A stretch of DNA of 64,000 nucleotides from Saccharothrix espanaensis DSM 44229 (lineage in GTDB: Bacteria; Actinomycetota; Actinomycetes; Mycobacteriales; Pseudonocardiaceae), in NCBI RefSeq assembly GCF_000328705.1, contig NC_019673.1, positions 2,542,001-2,606,000 of the forward strand. Reading direction: 5' to 3'. The notes under the pieces were generated by a model. The model was not told the origin of the DNA and did not search any database. It saw only the letters and a program-made list of their open reading frames with translations. Positions within the stretch are counted from its first letter, which is position 1. Each line of letters begins with the position of its first letter. The position numbers and the translations under genes were made by a program. Shown here piece after piece: positions 44,602 through 53,565 of this stretch.

Positions 44602-45692
44602 CGTTCCTGGCTCACGGCGTCGGCGAACGGCACGACCTGCCGCTGCCGTTGGACCTCGTGCTGCAAGGCGCGGCGGTGGCGCTGTTGGCCTCGTTCCTCG
44701 CGCTGGGCCTGCTGTGGACGACGCCGAGGTTCACGCCCCGGGCCGAGCGGGCGTCACGCGAGTGGTGGCCGGTGCAGGTGCTGATCCTGGCCGCGCTGCC
44801 GTTCGTTCCCGGGCAGGCCTGGCCGCACCTGGTGTTCGTGCTGCTCTGGGTAGGGCTCGCGGTGGTGTCGATGCTGTTCGGCCCGGTGTGGCGGGTGGTG
44901 AACCCGTTGCGCCTGGCCGCCCGCGTCACGCTCGGGCGCGCGTACCCGGAGCGGCTGGGGCACTGGCCGGCGGCGCTGGGGCTGCTCGTGTTCACGTGGG
45001 TGGAGCTGGTGGAGCCGCACGCGCTGCCGTGGTTCCTGCTCGGCTACGCGGTGGTGAACGTCGCGGGCGGCGTCGTGTTCGGGCGGACGTGGTTCGAGCG
45101 GGCCGATGGGTTCGAGGTGTACTCGACGTTGCTGGGACGGCTGTCGCCGTTGCGCGGCAACCCCTTCCGAACCTTGGTCGCGACACCGGTCCGGCCGGGG
45201 CTGGTCGCCGTGGTGGCGGTCTGCCTGGGGTCCACGGCGTTCGACAGCATCGGGGCGACGCCGACGTGGGCCCGGCTGGCCCCGGTGCCGGACTGGCTCG
45301 GGCTCGTGCTGGCGGTCGCGGTCGTGGCGGGCAGCTTCACGGCGGCGTGCCGGCGGACGAGCGGCGACCTGGCGCACTCGCTGATCCCGATCGTGGCCGG
45401 GTACGTGGTGGCGCACTACTACTCGCTGCTCGTCGTGGAGGGGCAGCGGGCCGTCGCGCTCCTGTTCGGCACCAGGGACTTCACGCCCGTCGACACGCCG
45501 GCCGCGCCGGTCGTCGTGGCGTCGGTGCAGATCGGCGCGGTGCTGACCGGGCACCTGCTGGCCGTGGTGTCCGCGCACGACCGCGCGCTGCGGTTGCTGC
45601 CCGGCCGACAACACCTGACCGGCCAGGTACCCCTGCTGGTGCTGATGGTCGGCTACACGTCGGGCGGGCTCGCGCTGCTGTTCGCCGGGTAG
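44598..45692 (+). CDS. Polytopic membrane protein (annotated elsewhere as fenitrothion-hydrolase-like)
   Basis: This 364-residue protein starts TFLAHGVGERHDLPLPL and has about ten hydrophobic segments, with a FGPVWRVVNPLRLAAR loop and a C-terminal VAHYYSLLVVEGQ. I recall proteins with this start being annotated as fenitrothion hydrolase in actinobacteria; that name is weakly grounded. It ends the operon with the cupredoxin-like lipoprotein, so a shared role in metal or redox chemistry at the membrane is more likely. Confidence 0.7.
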   Translation: MTFLAHGVGERHDLPLPLDLVLQGAAVALLASFLALGLLWTTPRFTPRAERASREWWPVQVLILAALPFVPGQAWPHLVFVLLWVGLAVVSMLFGPVWRVVNPLRLAARVTLGRAYPERLGHWPAALGLLVFTWVELVEPHALPWFLLGYAVVNVAGGVVFGRTWFERADGFEVYSTLLGRLSPLRGNPFRTLVATPVRPGLVAVVAVCLGSTAFDSIGATPTWARLAPVPDWLGLVLAVAVVAGSFTAACRRTSGDLAHSLIPIVAGYVVAHYYSLLVVEGQRAVALLFGTRDFTPVDTPAAPVVVASVQIGAVLTGHLLAVVSAHDRALRLLPGRQHLTGQVPLLVLMVGYTSGGLALLFAG

Positions 45693-46023
45693 TGGCGGAG
45701 TTCCTGGTATACGGTCGATTGGCGCAGAACGGCTGCGCGCGCGGCCGTGCACCACCCACCCGACGTCGCTCCCGCGACGCTGTGTCGCCGATGTGCGGAC
45801 ACGGTCGGCCCAACCCGTTGCTCCGACAAGGGGTCCGAGTCCGCATTCGCGCGGACCAACGCCGTGGCGCATCCGCCGCCGGTGGTCCCGTTTCCCCTGA
45901 CGGCTTGGCTTTTCCCGGCACACGGATGAACGGCCTTGTTGCCGGAACGGCCCGATCACTACCTTTCGTAAGCGATGAATTCGCGGATCTGTGGAATTCA
46001 CTCCCGGTGGTGAGAGGACCGCA
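45693..46023. other. 331-bp intergenic region
   Basis: No gene is recognised. Short frames here have no ribosome site or domain. The right end is lower in GC (45940-46010) and leads to a gagagg site before the ATG at 46024, so a promoter for the DUF4239-type pair is expected there. Confidence 0.5.
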
Positions 46024-46782
46024 ATGAACGTGTACACCACAGGTCTGCTGTGGGTCGGTGGCGCGGCCGTGTTCGCCGCCGTGATCGCCTACCTGATCCG
46101 CAAGTACGGCCCCGACGAAGGACGTTCGGCCAACAACGAGGCCGCCGGGCAGGTGTTCACGATCGTGGGCGGCCTGCACGCGGTCCTGGTGGCGTTCGTC
46201 CTGATCGCGTTGTTCGACGCGGTCGGCGCGGCCGGGCAGTCGGCGTACAAGGAGGCGGACGGGCTGGTCGCGGCCACCTGGGCCGCCGACGCGCTGTCCG
46301 CGGAGACCGGCGAGGAGGTGCGGCAGCTCTCCCGCGCCTACGCGATCACCGTGATCAACGACGAGTGGCCCGAGCTCGCCGCCGGCCGGGACTTCGAGTC
46401 CGAGGGCTGGAACCAGCTCGACCGGATCCGCCGGGTGGTGGCCGCCGCGCCCGCCGGCGACGAGTGGCTGATGGACCGCAAGAAGGAAGCCGCTTCCCAG
46501 CTGTGGCAGGTGTTCCAGGCCCGGCAGGAGCGGCTGGACGCGGCGGGCGGCGGCGTGAGCGCCGTGGTGTGGTTCGTGCTGGTGATGGGCTCGGTGCTGT
46601 CCATCGGCCTGCCGCTGCTGTTCGGCGGCCCTCTAATGCGAACGCACGTGCTCATCGTCGCGACCCTGGCGGCCACCATCACGTTGCTGCTCTACGCGAC
46701 CTACCAGCTCCAGAACCCCTACGGCGGTGGTGCCGAACTCGCGCCGGACGCGTTCCGACTGGCCGTCGAGCGGTTCGGATGA
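46024..46782 (+). CDS. DUF4239-type (bestrophin-like) membrane protein
   Basis: This 252-residue protein has two N-terminal and two C-terminal hydrophobic segments around a long soluble middle (KEADGLVAATWAADALSAETGEEVRQLSRAYA), the arrangement of DUF4239/bestrophin-like proteins. A role as an anion channel is suggested for the broader group but not shown. Its stop overlaps the next start (ATGA). Confidence 0.75.
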   Translation: MNVYTTGLLWVGGAAVFAAVIAYLIRKYGPDEGRSANNEAAGQVFTIVGGLHAVLVAFVLIALFDAVGAAGQSAYKEADGLVAATWAADALSAETGEEVRQLSRAYAITVINDEWPELAAGRDFESEGWNQLDRIRRVVAAAPAGDEWLMDRKKEAASQLWQVFQARQERLDAAGGGVSAVVWFVLVMGSVLSIGLPLLFGGPLMRTHVLIVATLAATITLLLYATYQLQNPYGGGAELAPDAFRLAVERFG

Positions 46783-47870
46783 TCGACCTCTTGGCGGTGG
46801 CGGTCTGCTCGACCATCCAGGTCGAGGCGGTCCACCACGGGCCGTCGGCGGTCTACCTGGTCGACCTGCCCTCCGGTGCCGTGCGGGGCCTGGGCACGCT
46901 GGACGTGCGGGTGAACGCGATCGGCTACTCCGCGCCGCAGGACCGGGTGTACGGCCTGGACGACGACGGCCGGGTGGTCGCGCTGGACCGCGCGGGCCGC
47001 CGGCTCGACGTGCCCTCGCGTCCCTCGCACCTGCTCCGGCACGCGACCGCCGGCGTGGTGGTCGGCGAGCGGCTCGTGGTGCGGTCCGGGCCGAGGCTGC
47101 TCGCGGTGGACGTGAACCCGAACAGCGGGCGGTACCTGGAGGTCGTGCAGGAGACCTGGCTGTGGCCCGCGCCGGAGGCGTTCACCGTGGACGACTTCGA
47201 CCTGAACCCGGCGGACGGCCTGCTCTACGGCGTGGCGACGTTCTCGCACGGCCACGCGTACCCGGTGACGATCGACCCGTCGTCGGGGAAGGTGCGCAAG
47301 GTGCCCGGCGCGGGTCGGCTGCCCGGCGGTGACGCGTACGGGGCCGTGGTGGTCGGGCGGGACGGGGCGTTATACGCGACGAACAACCGCGAAGACCGCC
47401 GCAGCACGCTCTACCGGGTCGCGCTGGACGGTTCGGGCGCGGTGGCGGAGATCCTGACCCGGCCCGCCGTGCGCACCCTCGACGCCGCCGGCTGCCTGTC
47501 CGTGCCGCCGGTCGTCGAACCGCCCGAACCGACGCCCGAACCGACGCCCGAACCCACCCCGGAACCGCCGATCCCGCCGCAGCAACCCGGCGTGCCCCAG
47601 GTCCCGGTGCCGCCGGTCCCCGGCGCACCGCCCGCACCGCCGCCGCCGCCGGACCAACCCCCGCCCGACGAGCCGACCACCACCACCACCACCGAGCCGG
47701 CCACGACACCGCCCCCGTCGAAGTCCCGCATCGCCGTGGCCGAGCCGCGTGCCGAAGAGGTCACCTCGATCAACCGCAACGTCCGCGACCAGCGCCGCTG
47801 GGGCCTGGTGGCGATCCTGCTGATCCTGGGCGCGGGCGCACTGGCCCGCCAGAACGCCCGCCACCGCTAG
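46779..47870 (+). CDS. Beta-propeller-like protein with proline-rich stalk and C-terminal membrane anchor
   Basis: This 363-residue protein has an N-terminal propeller-like domain of about 240 residues with repeating YLVDLPSGAVRGLG, VNAIGYSAPQDRVYGLD and LYGVATFSHGHAYPVTID blades, as in DUF6923. A Pro/Glu/Thr-rich stalk (residues about 250-320, with PEPTPEPTPEP and TTTTTTEP) follows, then a final hydrophobic helix (WGLVAILLILGAGALA) and a basic end. No classic signal peptide is obvious. It is co-translated with the DUF4239-type gene. Confidence 0.7.
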   Translation: MIDLLAVAVCSTIQVEAVHHGPSAVYLVDLPSGAVRGLGTLDVRVNAIGYSAPQDRVYGLDDDGRVVALDRAGRRLDVPSRPSHLLRHATAGVVVGERLVVRSGPRLLAVDVNPNSGRYLEVVQETWLWPAPEAFTVDDFDLNPADGLLYGVATFSHGHAYPVTIDPSSGKVRKVPGAGRLPGGDAYGAVVVGRDGALYATNNREDRRSTLYRVALDGSGAVAEILTRPAVRTLDAAGCLSVPPVVEPPEPTPEPTPEPTPEPPIPPQQPGVPQVPVPPVPGAPPAPPPPPDQPPPDEPTTTTTTEPATTPPPSKSRIAVAEPRAEEVTSINRNVRDQRRWGLVAILLILGAGALARQNARHR

Positions 47871-47944
47871 AACCCCACCGCGACACCGGCCCGTGCCGGC
47901 CGCAACCCCGCCGGCCGCACCCCACCGCAGGCACCGCTACGGGA

Positions 47945-48280
47945 TCAGGGGGCGTACTGGTCGATGCTGTCGGGGTCGGTGCGGACGCCGTGCAGCACGG
48001 CGTCGAGCAGGCCCGGGAAGCGCTCGTCCAGGTCTTCGCGGCGCAGGGAGAGCAGGTGCGCGCGCCCGGACGGGCGTTGCCAGATCACGCCCGCGTCGCG
48101 CAGGACGCGCCAGTGGTGGGTGAGCGTGGACTTCGAGATCTCCTTGCTCAGCACCGTCCCGCAGGGGTGCTCGCCGCCGCCCGCGAGCACGCGGACCACG
48201 GCCAGGCGCATCGGGTTGCCCAGCGCCGTCAGCACGTTCTCCAGCTTGATCTGGTCCCGGTCGGGGTGGTGGCCGATCAC
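47945..48280 (-). CDS. ArsR-family transcriptional regulator
   Basis: This 111-residue protein has a winged HTH (LTALGNPMRLAVVRVLAGGGEHPCG, then SKSTLTHHWRVLRDAGVI). A CxxC metal site is not present; one cysteine (HPCGTV) occurs at the position used by the C-H type. It is divergent from an MFS exporter gene with 86 bp between starts. Confidence 0.88.
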   Translation of the reverse strand: MIGHHPDRDQIKLENVLTALGNPMRLAVVRVLAGGGEHPCGTVLSKEISKSTLTHHWRVLRDAGVIWQRPSGRAHLLSLRREDLDERFPGLLDAVLHGVRTDPDSIDQYAP

Positions 48281-48289
48281 CCAACCCAG

Positions 48290-48347
48290 TGTACGTCAGT
48301 ACGAGAGTTATCGTACGATCCGACCGTACGTAAATAGTCGTACTATC
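48290..48347. promoter_or_regulatory. Palindromic array (atcgtacgat and related cgtacg sites), ArsR operator
   Basis: The perfect 10-bp palindrome atcgtacgat lies at 48310-48319, a cgtacg core at 48325-48330, and imperfect copies flank them. The array is AT-rich compared with the surroundings and fills the ArsR/MFS promoter gap. Confidence 0.75.
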
Positions 48348-48366
48348 GAATCGTAAGGACGTCCTC

Positions 48367-49776
48367 GTGGCCGACCACCGCAAGCCGGGCCTCAGCCTCG
48401 CGCTGCTCGCCCTGGCTCAGTTGATCTTCGCGCTCGACCTCAACATCGTGTTCGTCGCGCTGCCCGACATCGGCGCGGAACTCGGCTTCACCAGCCAGAC
48501 CCAGCAGTGGGTGGTCAGCGCCTACGTGGTGGTGGCGGGCGGGTTCCTGCTGCTCGGCGGACGGGCCGCGGACCTGCTCGGCCGCCGCCGGGTGTTCGTG
48601 CTCGCCCTGGCGATCTACGCGGTGTCCTCGCTGGCCGGCGGCCTGGCGACCAGCCCGGCCGTGATCATCGCGGCGCGGGCCGTGCAGGGCCTGGGCGGCG
48701 CGCTGCTGCTGCCGTCCACGTTGGCGCTGCTCAACAACCTGTTCGAGGAGGGTCCCCGGCGCAACCGCGCGCTCGCCGTCTGGGGCGGCGCGGGCGCCAG
48801 CGGGCTGACCGTCGGCGCGCTGCTCGGCGGCGTGCTGACCGAGGGCTTCGGCTGGCCCGCGGTGTTCTTCGTGAACGTGCCGCTGGCGGGCGCGGTGGCG
48901 TTGGCCGCGCTGGCGGTCATCCCGGCCGACGAGCGCGGCGGGCCCCGCCGGCGGTTCGACCTGCCCGGCGCGCTGACCGTGACCGGCGGCGCGACCCTGC
49001 TGGTGTTCGTCCTGGTGCAGGGACCGGAGGTCGGCTGGACCACGCCGACGGTCGTGGTCGCGGCGGTGCTGGCGGTGGCGCTGCTGGCCGCGTTCGCGGT
49101 CATCGAGAAGCGCAGCGCCGACCCGTTGATGCCGCCACGCCTGCTGCGCAACCGGAGCCTCCTCGTCGCCGTGACGGTCACCGCGATCTTCATGGGCACG
49201 TTCGGCGCGCTGCCCTACTTCCTGACCGTGCTGCTGCAAACCGTCCACCAGTTCTCCGCGCTGGAGGCCGGGTTGGCGTTCCTGGTGCCGTCGCTGGCGA
49301 TCGCGTCCGGCACCCAGATCGGTGAGCGGATGGCCACCCGGCTCGGCACCCGGGCCACCCTGGTCACCGGGTTCGCCATCGGCATCGTGGGCACGGCCGG
49401 CCTCGCGCTCGGGTTCGACGCCGGAGCCACCTTCCTCGCCGCCGTGCCGGGCCTGGTGGTCTCGGGCGTGGGGCAGGGCATCGTGTGGACCGCGATGTGG
49501 ATCGCCGCGTCGTCCGGCGTCGCCGCGCACGAGCAGGGCGTCGCGTCCGGCCTCGCCTCGACCGCGCTCAACCTGGGCAACGCGGTCGGCCTCGCGGTGC
49601 TGATCGCCGTCGCCAACGCCGGCGTGCCCGACGGCGACGCTGCCCGCGCGGCGACCGCGGCCGGCGGGGCGCTGGCCGTGCTGCTGACCGCGGCGGGGAT
49701 GGTCGTCGGGCTCGTCGCGGTGTTCGCGCTGCCGCGCAAGGTCGGTGCGACGCCACCTGTCCCCGCGCCGGTGTGA
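48367..49776 (+). CDS. MFS drug transporter, DHA2 family (14 helices)
   Basis: This 469-residue protein has fourteen hydrophobic segments. Family motifs include LDLNIVFVALPDIG in helix 1, GRAADLLGRRRVFV (loop 2-3), ARAVQGLGGALLLPSTLAL and VNVPLAG. This is the EmrB/QacA-type drug:H+ antiporter group. The GTG start has an aagga site. The divergent ArsR-type gene and palindromic array make inducible efflux likely. Substrate unknown. Confidence 0.92.
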   Translation: MADHRKPGLSLALLALAQLIFALDLNIVFVALPDIGAELGFTSQTQQWVVSAYVVVAGGFLLLGGRAADLLGRRRVFVLALAIYAVSSLAGGLATSPAVIIAARAVQGLGGALLLPSTLALLNNLFEEGPRRNRALAVWGGAGASGLTVGALLGGVLTEGFGWPAVFFVNVPLAGAVALAALAVIPADERGGPRRRFDLPGALTVTGGATLLVFVLVQGPEVGWTTPTVVVAAVLAVALLAAFAVIEKRSADPLMPPRLLRNRSLLVAVTVTAIFMGTFGALPYFLTVLLQTVHQFSALEAGLAFLVPSLAIASGTQIGERMATRLGTRATLVTGFAIGIVGTAGLALGFDAGATFLAAVPGLVVSGVGQGIVWTAMWIAASSGVAAHEQGVASGLASTALNLGNAVGLAVLIAVANAGVPDGDAARAATAAGGALAVLLTAAGMVVGLVAVFALPRKVGATPPVPAPV

Positions 49777-49908
49777 CCCGGGCGTGCCGGCCGGCGTCGT
49801 CCGGCACACCCACCCCGCGTCCTCCGAAGTGCGGACGCCGCCCCCGACCATCGGCCGACTCGGTCACCGCCGCGCCGGCCCTAGGTTTCCCGGTCGGGGA
49901 GGCAATCG

Positions 49909-51027
49909 ATGAGTGGACGGATCACGGCACTGGACGTGCTGCGCGGCGTGGCGATCCTGGGCACGCTGGGCACCAACATCTGGATCTTCACCGACCCGGA
50001 CGGGCCAGGTGGGTTCCTCACCGGGGCGTCGGGGGCCGGTGAGGCGCTGCTGCGGATGGTCAGCAACGGGAAGTTCCTGGCACTGCTGTCGATCCTGTTC
50101 GGGATCGGGTTGGCGGTGCAGCACCGGTCGGCGGTCAAGCGGGGGCAGCGGTGGCCCGGGTGGTACCTGTGGCGGTCGGCGCTGCTGATGGTCGAGGGTG
50201 CGCTGCACTTCGTGCTGATCTTCGAGTTCGACGTGCTGATGTTCTACGCGCTGGTGTCCGTCGTGGTGGCGTTCGTCGTCGGGCGCGGGACGCGGGTCGT
50301 GTGGGGGTGGGCGATCGGGGCCGCCGTCGTGCACCTGGCGCTTGTCGGGTTGCTGACGTTGGGGATGGTCACCGGGCGGGCGTCGCTCGCCGGCGGGATG
50401 GCGATCGACACGTCGAGCTGGTGGGCGCACGTCCAGTCGCGGCTGGACCACGTCGTGGCGTTGCGTTTCGAAGCCGTGTTCGTGCTGCCGCTGAGCACGG
50501 TGCTGTTCCTGGCCGGGGCGATGCTGCTGCGCGCCGGGGCGTTGGAGGACTCCACGCGGGGTCACCGGATCCAGCGCCGGCTGATGGGGTGGGGCCTGGG
50601 GGTCGGGCTGCCGCTGAACGTGCTGACCACGCTGGCCGGCGGCGAGTGGTTCGCGGTCGACCGGTACGTGTGCGCGCCGGCGGTGGCGTTCGGGCTGCTG
50701 GGCGGGATCACCGCGCTGGTGCACCGGATGCGCGCCGAACCGGGGGTGCTGCGGCGCGGCGTGACGGCGGTGGGGCGGTCGGCGCTGTCGTGCTACATCG
50801 GGCAGAACCTGATCGCGTCGGTCCTGTGCTACCGCTGGGGACTGGACCTGACCGGCCGGTTCGGGCACCTCGGGGTGTGGTTCACCGTCGGGATGTGGGT
50901 GGTGGTCTCGGGGCTGCTGATGCTCGGGGCGACGTGGTGGATGGGCCGCTTCAGCCGCGGCCCGGTCGAAACGCTGTGGAACTGGGCCTACCGCGCACCG
51001 CAACGCCGTCCGACGCCGGTCGCCTGA
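49909..51027 (+). CDS. DUF418-family membrane protein
   Basis: This 372-residue protein has about ten hydrophobic segments, begins RITALDVLRGVAILGTLGTNIW and contains FGIGLAVQ near residue 64, both typical of DUF418 (YeiB-like) proteins. The C-terminus has the DUF418 domain with SALSCYIGQNLIASVL and WMGRFSRGPVETLWN. Function unknown in the family. Confidence 0.88.
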   Translation: MSGRITALDVLRGVAILGTLGTNIWIFTDPDGPGGFLTGASGAGEALLRMVSNGKFLALLSILFGIGLAVQHRSAVKRGQRWPGWYLWRSALLMVEGALHFVLIFEFDVLMFYALVSVVVAFVVGRGTRVVWGWAIGAAVVHLALVGLLTLGMVTGRASLAGGMAIDTSSWWAHVQSRLDHVVALRFEAVFVLPLSTVLFLAGAMLLRAGALEDSTRGHRIQRRLMGWGLGVGLPLNVLTTLAGGEWFAVDRYVCAPAVAFGLLGGITALVHRMRAEPGVLRRGVTAVGRSALSCYIGQNLIASVLCYRWGLDLTGRFGHLGVWFTVGMWVVVSGLLMLGATWWMGRFSRGPVETLWNWAYRAPQRRPTPVA

Positions 51028-51099
51028 CCGCCTGCCGGTCACGGTGGGGCGTCACGATGGGGCGTCACGGTGGGGCGAGCAGCGCGCGGATCGCGGTGG

Positions 51100-51294
51100 G
51101 CGTGTGGCCGGTGTGCCGGCGAGGTCGCCCTCACCGGTGGCGCGGGCGTCGGTGACGAACACCCGGTCGGCCTCGGGCACTGGCGTGCGCGCGGCAGCCG
51201 CGATCCACCGAAGCCGGACTTCGAGCCCGGTGACGGGAACTGGCTGTTGCTCGCCGATCCGGAAGGGCACCTGTTCTGCATCAGCACCGGCTGA
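51100..51294 (+). pseudogene. VOC-superfamily remnant
   Basis: Only the last beta strand region is recognisable (DGNWLLLADPEGHLFCIS, ending at TGA 51292-51294), preceded by sequence whose frames do not join into a full glyoxalase-like domain. Complete members are about 120-240 residues. I infer a decayed gene in the otherwise empty 51028-51385 interval. Confidence 0.5.
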
Positions 51295-51385
51295 CGTCGC
51301 CGGTCGGCACCGGTGTCCACATCGGACACGGTGACACTTCGGTGTTATCTCGTGCGGGCGGTGGGGGCGGCGTAACGTCGTTGGC

Positions 51386-52135
51386 ATGACTGCGGAACGC
51401 GGACGGGTGCGGGTCGAGACCGGGACCAAGCGGGTGCGGGCCTACCTGGCGGGATCGCCGGTGGTGGACACCGTGCGGCCCGCGCTGGTGTGGGAGAAGC
51501 CGTACTACCCGACCTACTACTTCCCGGCGGCGGACGTGCTGGCGTCGCTCGTGCCGACCGGTGACGTGGTGCGCTCGCCCAGCCGGGGGTCGGGCGAGGT
51601 GCACGACGTGAAGATCGGTGACGTGGTGGCCGCCGGCGCGGCGCTGACGTACCCGGAGTCGCCGCTGGAGGCGTTGCGCGGGCTGGTGCGGCTGGAGTGG
51701 GACGCGATGGACGAGTGGTTCGAGGAGGACGAGCCGGTCTACGTCCACCCGCGCGACCCGTACACCCGGGTCGACGCGTTGCCCAGCAGCCGGCACGTGC
51801 GGGTCGAGATCGACGGCGTGGTGGTCGCCGAATCGCGCCGGCCGGTGGTCCTGTTCGAGACCGGGCTGCCCGCCCGGTACTACCTGCCGATGACCGACGT
51901 GCGGATGGACCTGCTGCGGCACACGGAGTTGCGGACGAGTTGCCCGTACAAGGGCACGGCGGAGTACTGGTCGGTCGTGGTGGGTGACGAGGTGCACGAG
52001 AACGTCGTGTGGGGGTACCGGACGCCGTTGCCGGAAAGCCGCGCGGTGGCGGGGCTGGTGTCGTTCTACAACGAGAAGGTCGACATCGTCGTGGACGGCG
52101 TGCGCGAAGAGCGACCGCGGACGCCCTTCAGTTGA
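51386..52135 (+). CDS. Tandem DUF427 protein
   Basis: This 249-residue protein has two DUF427 units. The first contains VRAYLAGSPVVDTVRPALVWEKPYYPTYYFP and the second contains VRVEIDGVVVAESRRPVVLFETGLPARYYLP, so each half repeats the V..VVA/VDS.RP..V.E....P.YY(F/L)P pattern. The C-terminal SCPYKGTAEYWSV is also diagnostic. The biochemical role is unknown. Confidence 0.9.
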   Translation: MTAERGRVRVETGTKRVRAYLAGSPVVDTVRPALVWEKPYYPTYYFPAADVLASLVPTGDVVRSPSRGSGEVHDVKIGDVVAAGAALTYPESPLEALRGLVRLEWDAMDEWFEEDEPVYVHPRDPYTRVDALPSSRHVRVEIDGVVVAESRRPVVLFETGLPARYYLPMTDVRMDLLRHTELRTSCPYKGTAEYWSVVVGDEVHENVVWGYRTPLPESRAVAGLVSFYNEKVDIVVDGVREERPRTPFS

Positions 52136-52565
52136 CTCGATCGGGTTAATCGGGTAACCGGTTCGGATCGGGTGGACCTACTCGACCCGGGCAAGATCGA
52201 GTCGGTGGCCGGCTGGGTCCGGGGCACGGTGTGAGCCGCTGCTTGACGTGGGCCTGCGACGACGAGGTGCCCGTGCTGCGGCTGGGCGGCGAGCCGCCGT
52301 CGTCCGCGAGCGCCGCGAGCAGTTCGATGCAGTCGGCCGAGGGCGGGCTGCTCACGGCGTTGACCGACCAGGGCTGCGACTCCCCGCTGATCCCGCCCGC
52401 GCCGTGCACCGTGCCGCCGACACCGCGCTCCGCCGCGTCGCCGGCGTGCGTGGCTGCCCGGACCGAGGTCGCCTCGGTCGCCTTGGCCGGCGTTCCCACG
52501 TCCGGTTGACCGACCCTCGCGGCCCTTCCGTCGCTGCCCGTGAAGGCGGACGCCGTAGGAACGGG
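52136..52565. other. 430-bp interval without a clear gene
   Basis: No frame gives a recognisable domain. Several short open frames overlap on the plus strand, and the region looks like decayed coding sequence, but I cannot assign a family. The right end leads into the UDG-fold gene. Confidence 0.4.
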
Positions 52566-53243
52566 GTGTTCCGCCCGGACGGCGGATGGTCGCCAGTCGT
52601 CGTTCCGGTGGAAAGTCGCCTGGTGCCCTCCAACGTGTTCCCGGCGTCGCCCAAAGGCCACCGCGACCCCCGGATCGTCGCCCGCAAGATGACGCTCCTC
52701 CAGGCTCCGCACATGAAGCCGCTGACCGAGTTCGCCCGCAGGATCGGGACCGACCGCAAGGTCGACGTGCCGCTGTTCGACCCGGCGAGCGGCGGCGTCA
52801 AGGCGAAGGTCCTCCTGCTGCTGGAGTCGCCCGGACCGGCCTCGACGGCGACCAGGGCGGGCTCCGGCCTGATCTCGCTGGACAACGACGACCAGACCGC
52901 GGTCAACGGGTTCACCGCGCTCAAGGAGTCGGGGCTGTCCCGCGAGGTGTGCCTGAACTGGAACGTCGTCCCGTGGTACCTCACCGGCCACGCGCCGACG
53001 CCCGCCGACCTGCGCGCGGCCGTGCCCTACCTGGTAGAGCTGCTCGGGCTGCTCAAGGAGCTGAAGGTGGTGGTCGTCCTGGGCACCCCCGCCGGCACCG
53101 GCTGGAGCCTGTCCGGGCGCGGCTACGGGCTGAAGGTCTTCAACGCCCCCCACCCGTCGCCGCAGTCGATCAACCGCGACCGAGCCACCCGGTGGCCGCA
53201 GTTGGTGGGCGCGTTCCGCCAAGCGGCGGAGGCGCTCAAGTAA
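52566..53243 (+). CDS. Uracil-DNA-glycosylase-superfamily protein
   Basis: This roughly 225-residue protein has a UDG-fold pattern: VLLLLESPGPAS in place of the water-activating loop, NWNVVPWYLTG, LGTPAGTGW and the DNA-intercalation motif PHPSPQSIN. It lacks the iron-sulfur cysteines of families 4 and 5, so it is an atypical branch. GTG at 52566 has an agga upstream; GTG at 52608 and a downstream start near LVPSNVF are alternatives. DNA repair activity is inferred only. Confidence 0.7.
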   Translation: MFRPDGGWSPVVVPVESRLVPSNVFPASPKGHRDPRIVARKMTLLQAPHMKPLTEFARRIGTDRKVDVPLFDPASGGVKAKVLLLLESPGPASTATRAGSGLISLDNDDQTAVNGFTALKESGLSREVCLNWNVVPWYLTGHAPTPADLRAAVPYLVELLGLLKELKVVVVLGTPAGTGWSLSGRGYGLKVFNAPHPSPQSINRDRATRWPQLVGAFRQAAEALK

Positions 53244-53565
53244 CCCCGCTCCCGCGCCCCGGGCACCACGATCGGGTCGCACGCCCGGTACCCCCGAAAG
53301 AGGCCCCATCACGTCGATCCCGCTCACTCACCGCGACCGGGCACACGCTGCTCTTTCCGTCGCAGAACAGCTGCTCGTAGGCGGCTCGGGCGGCGTGGCG
53401 GCCGGTGGGGCGTGCGATTTGGTCCGAGTGGGCGCTCCCGGTGCCGGTCATCCGTGCGCCGCGCCTTCCGCCTGCCGACACCGGTTCTGATGGTCCGAGC
53501 GGGCTTTTCACCTCCCGGCCTCCCGGGGGACAAGCCCGCGCTCGCTGCGACGCTTCGAGATCACG
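53244..53565. other. 322-bp interval between convergent genes
   Basis: It lies between the stop of the UDG-fold gene and the stop of the WYL regulator gene. Short frames exist on both strands, but none shows a domain or ribosome site. I see no strong hairpin. Confidence 0.45.

Noticed and set aside
45747-45929. Small Cys-containing frame of 60 residues
   Set aside because: The two cysteine-containing turns hinted at a zinc ribbon, but spacing is wrong and there is no ribosome site.
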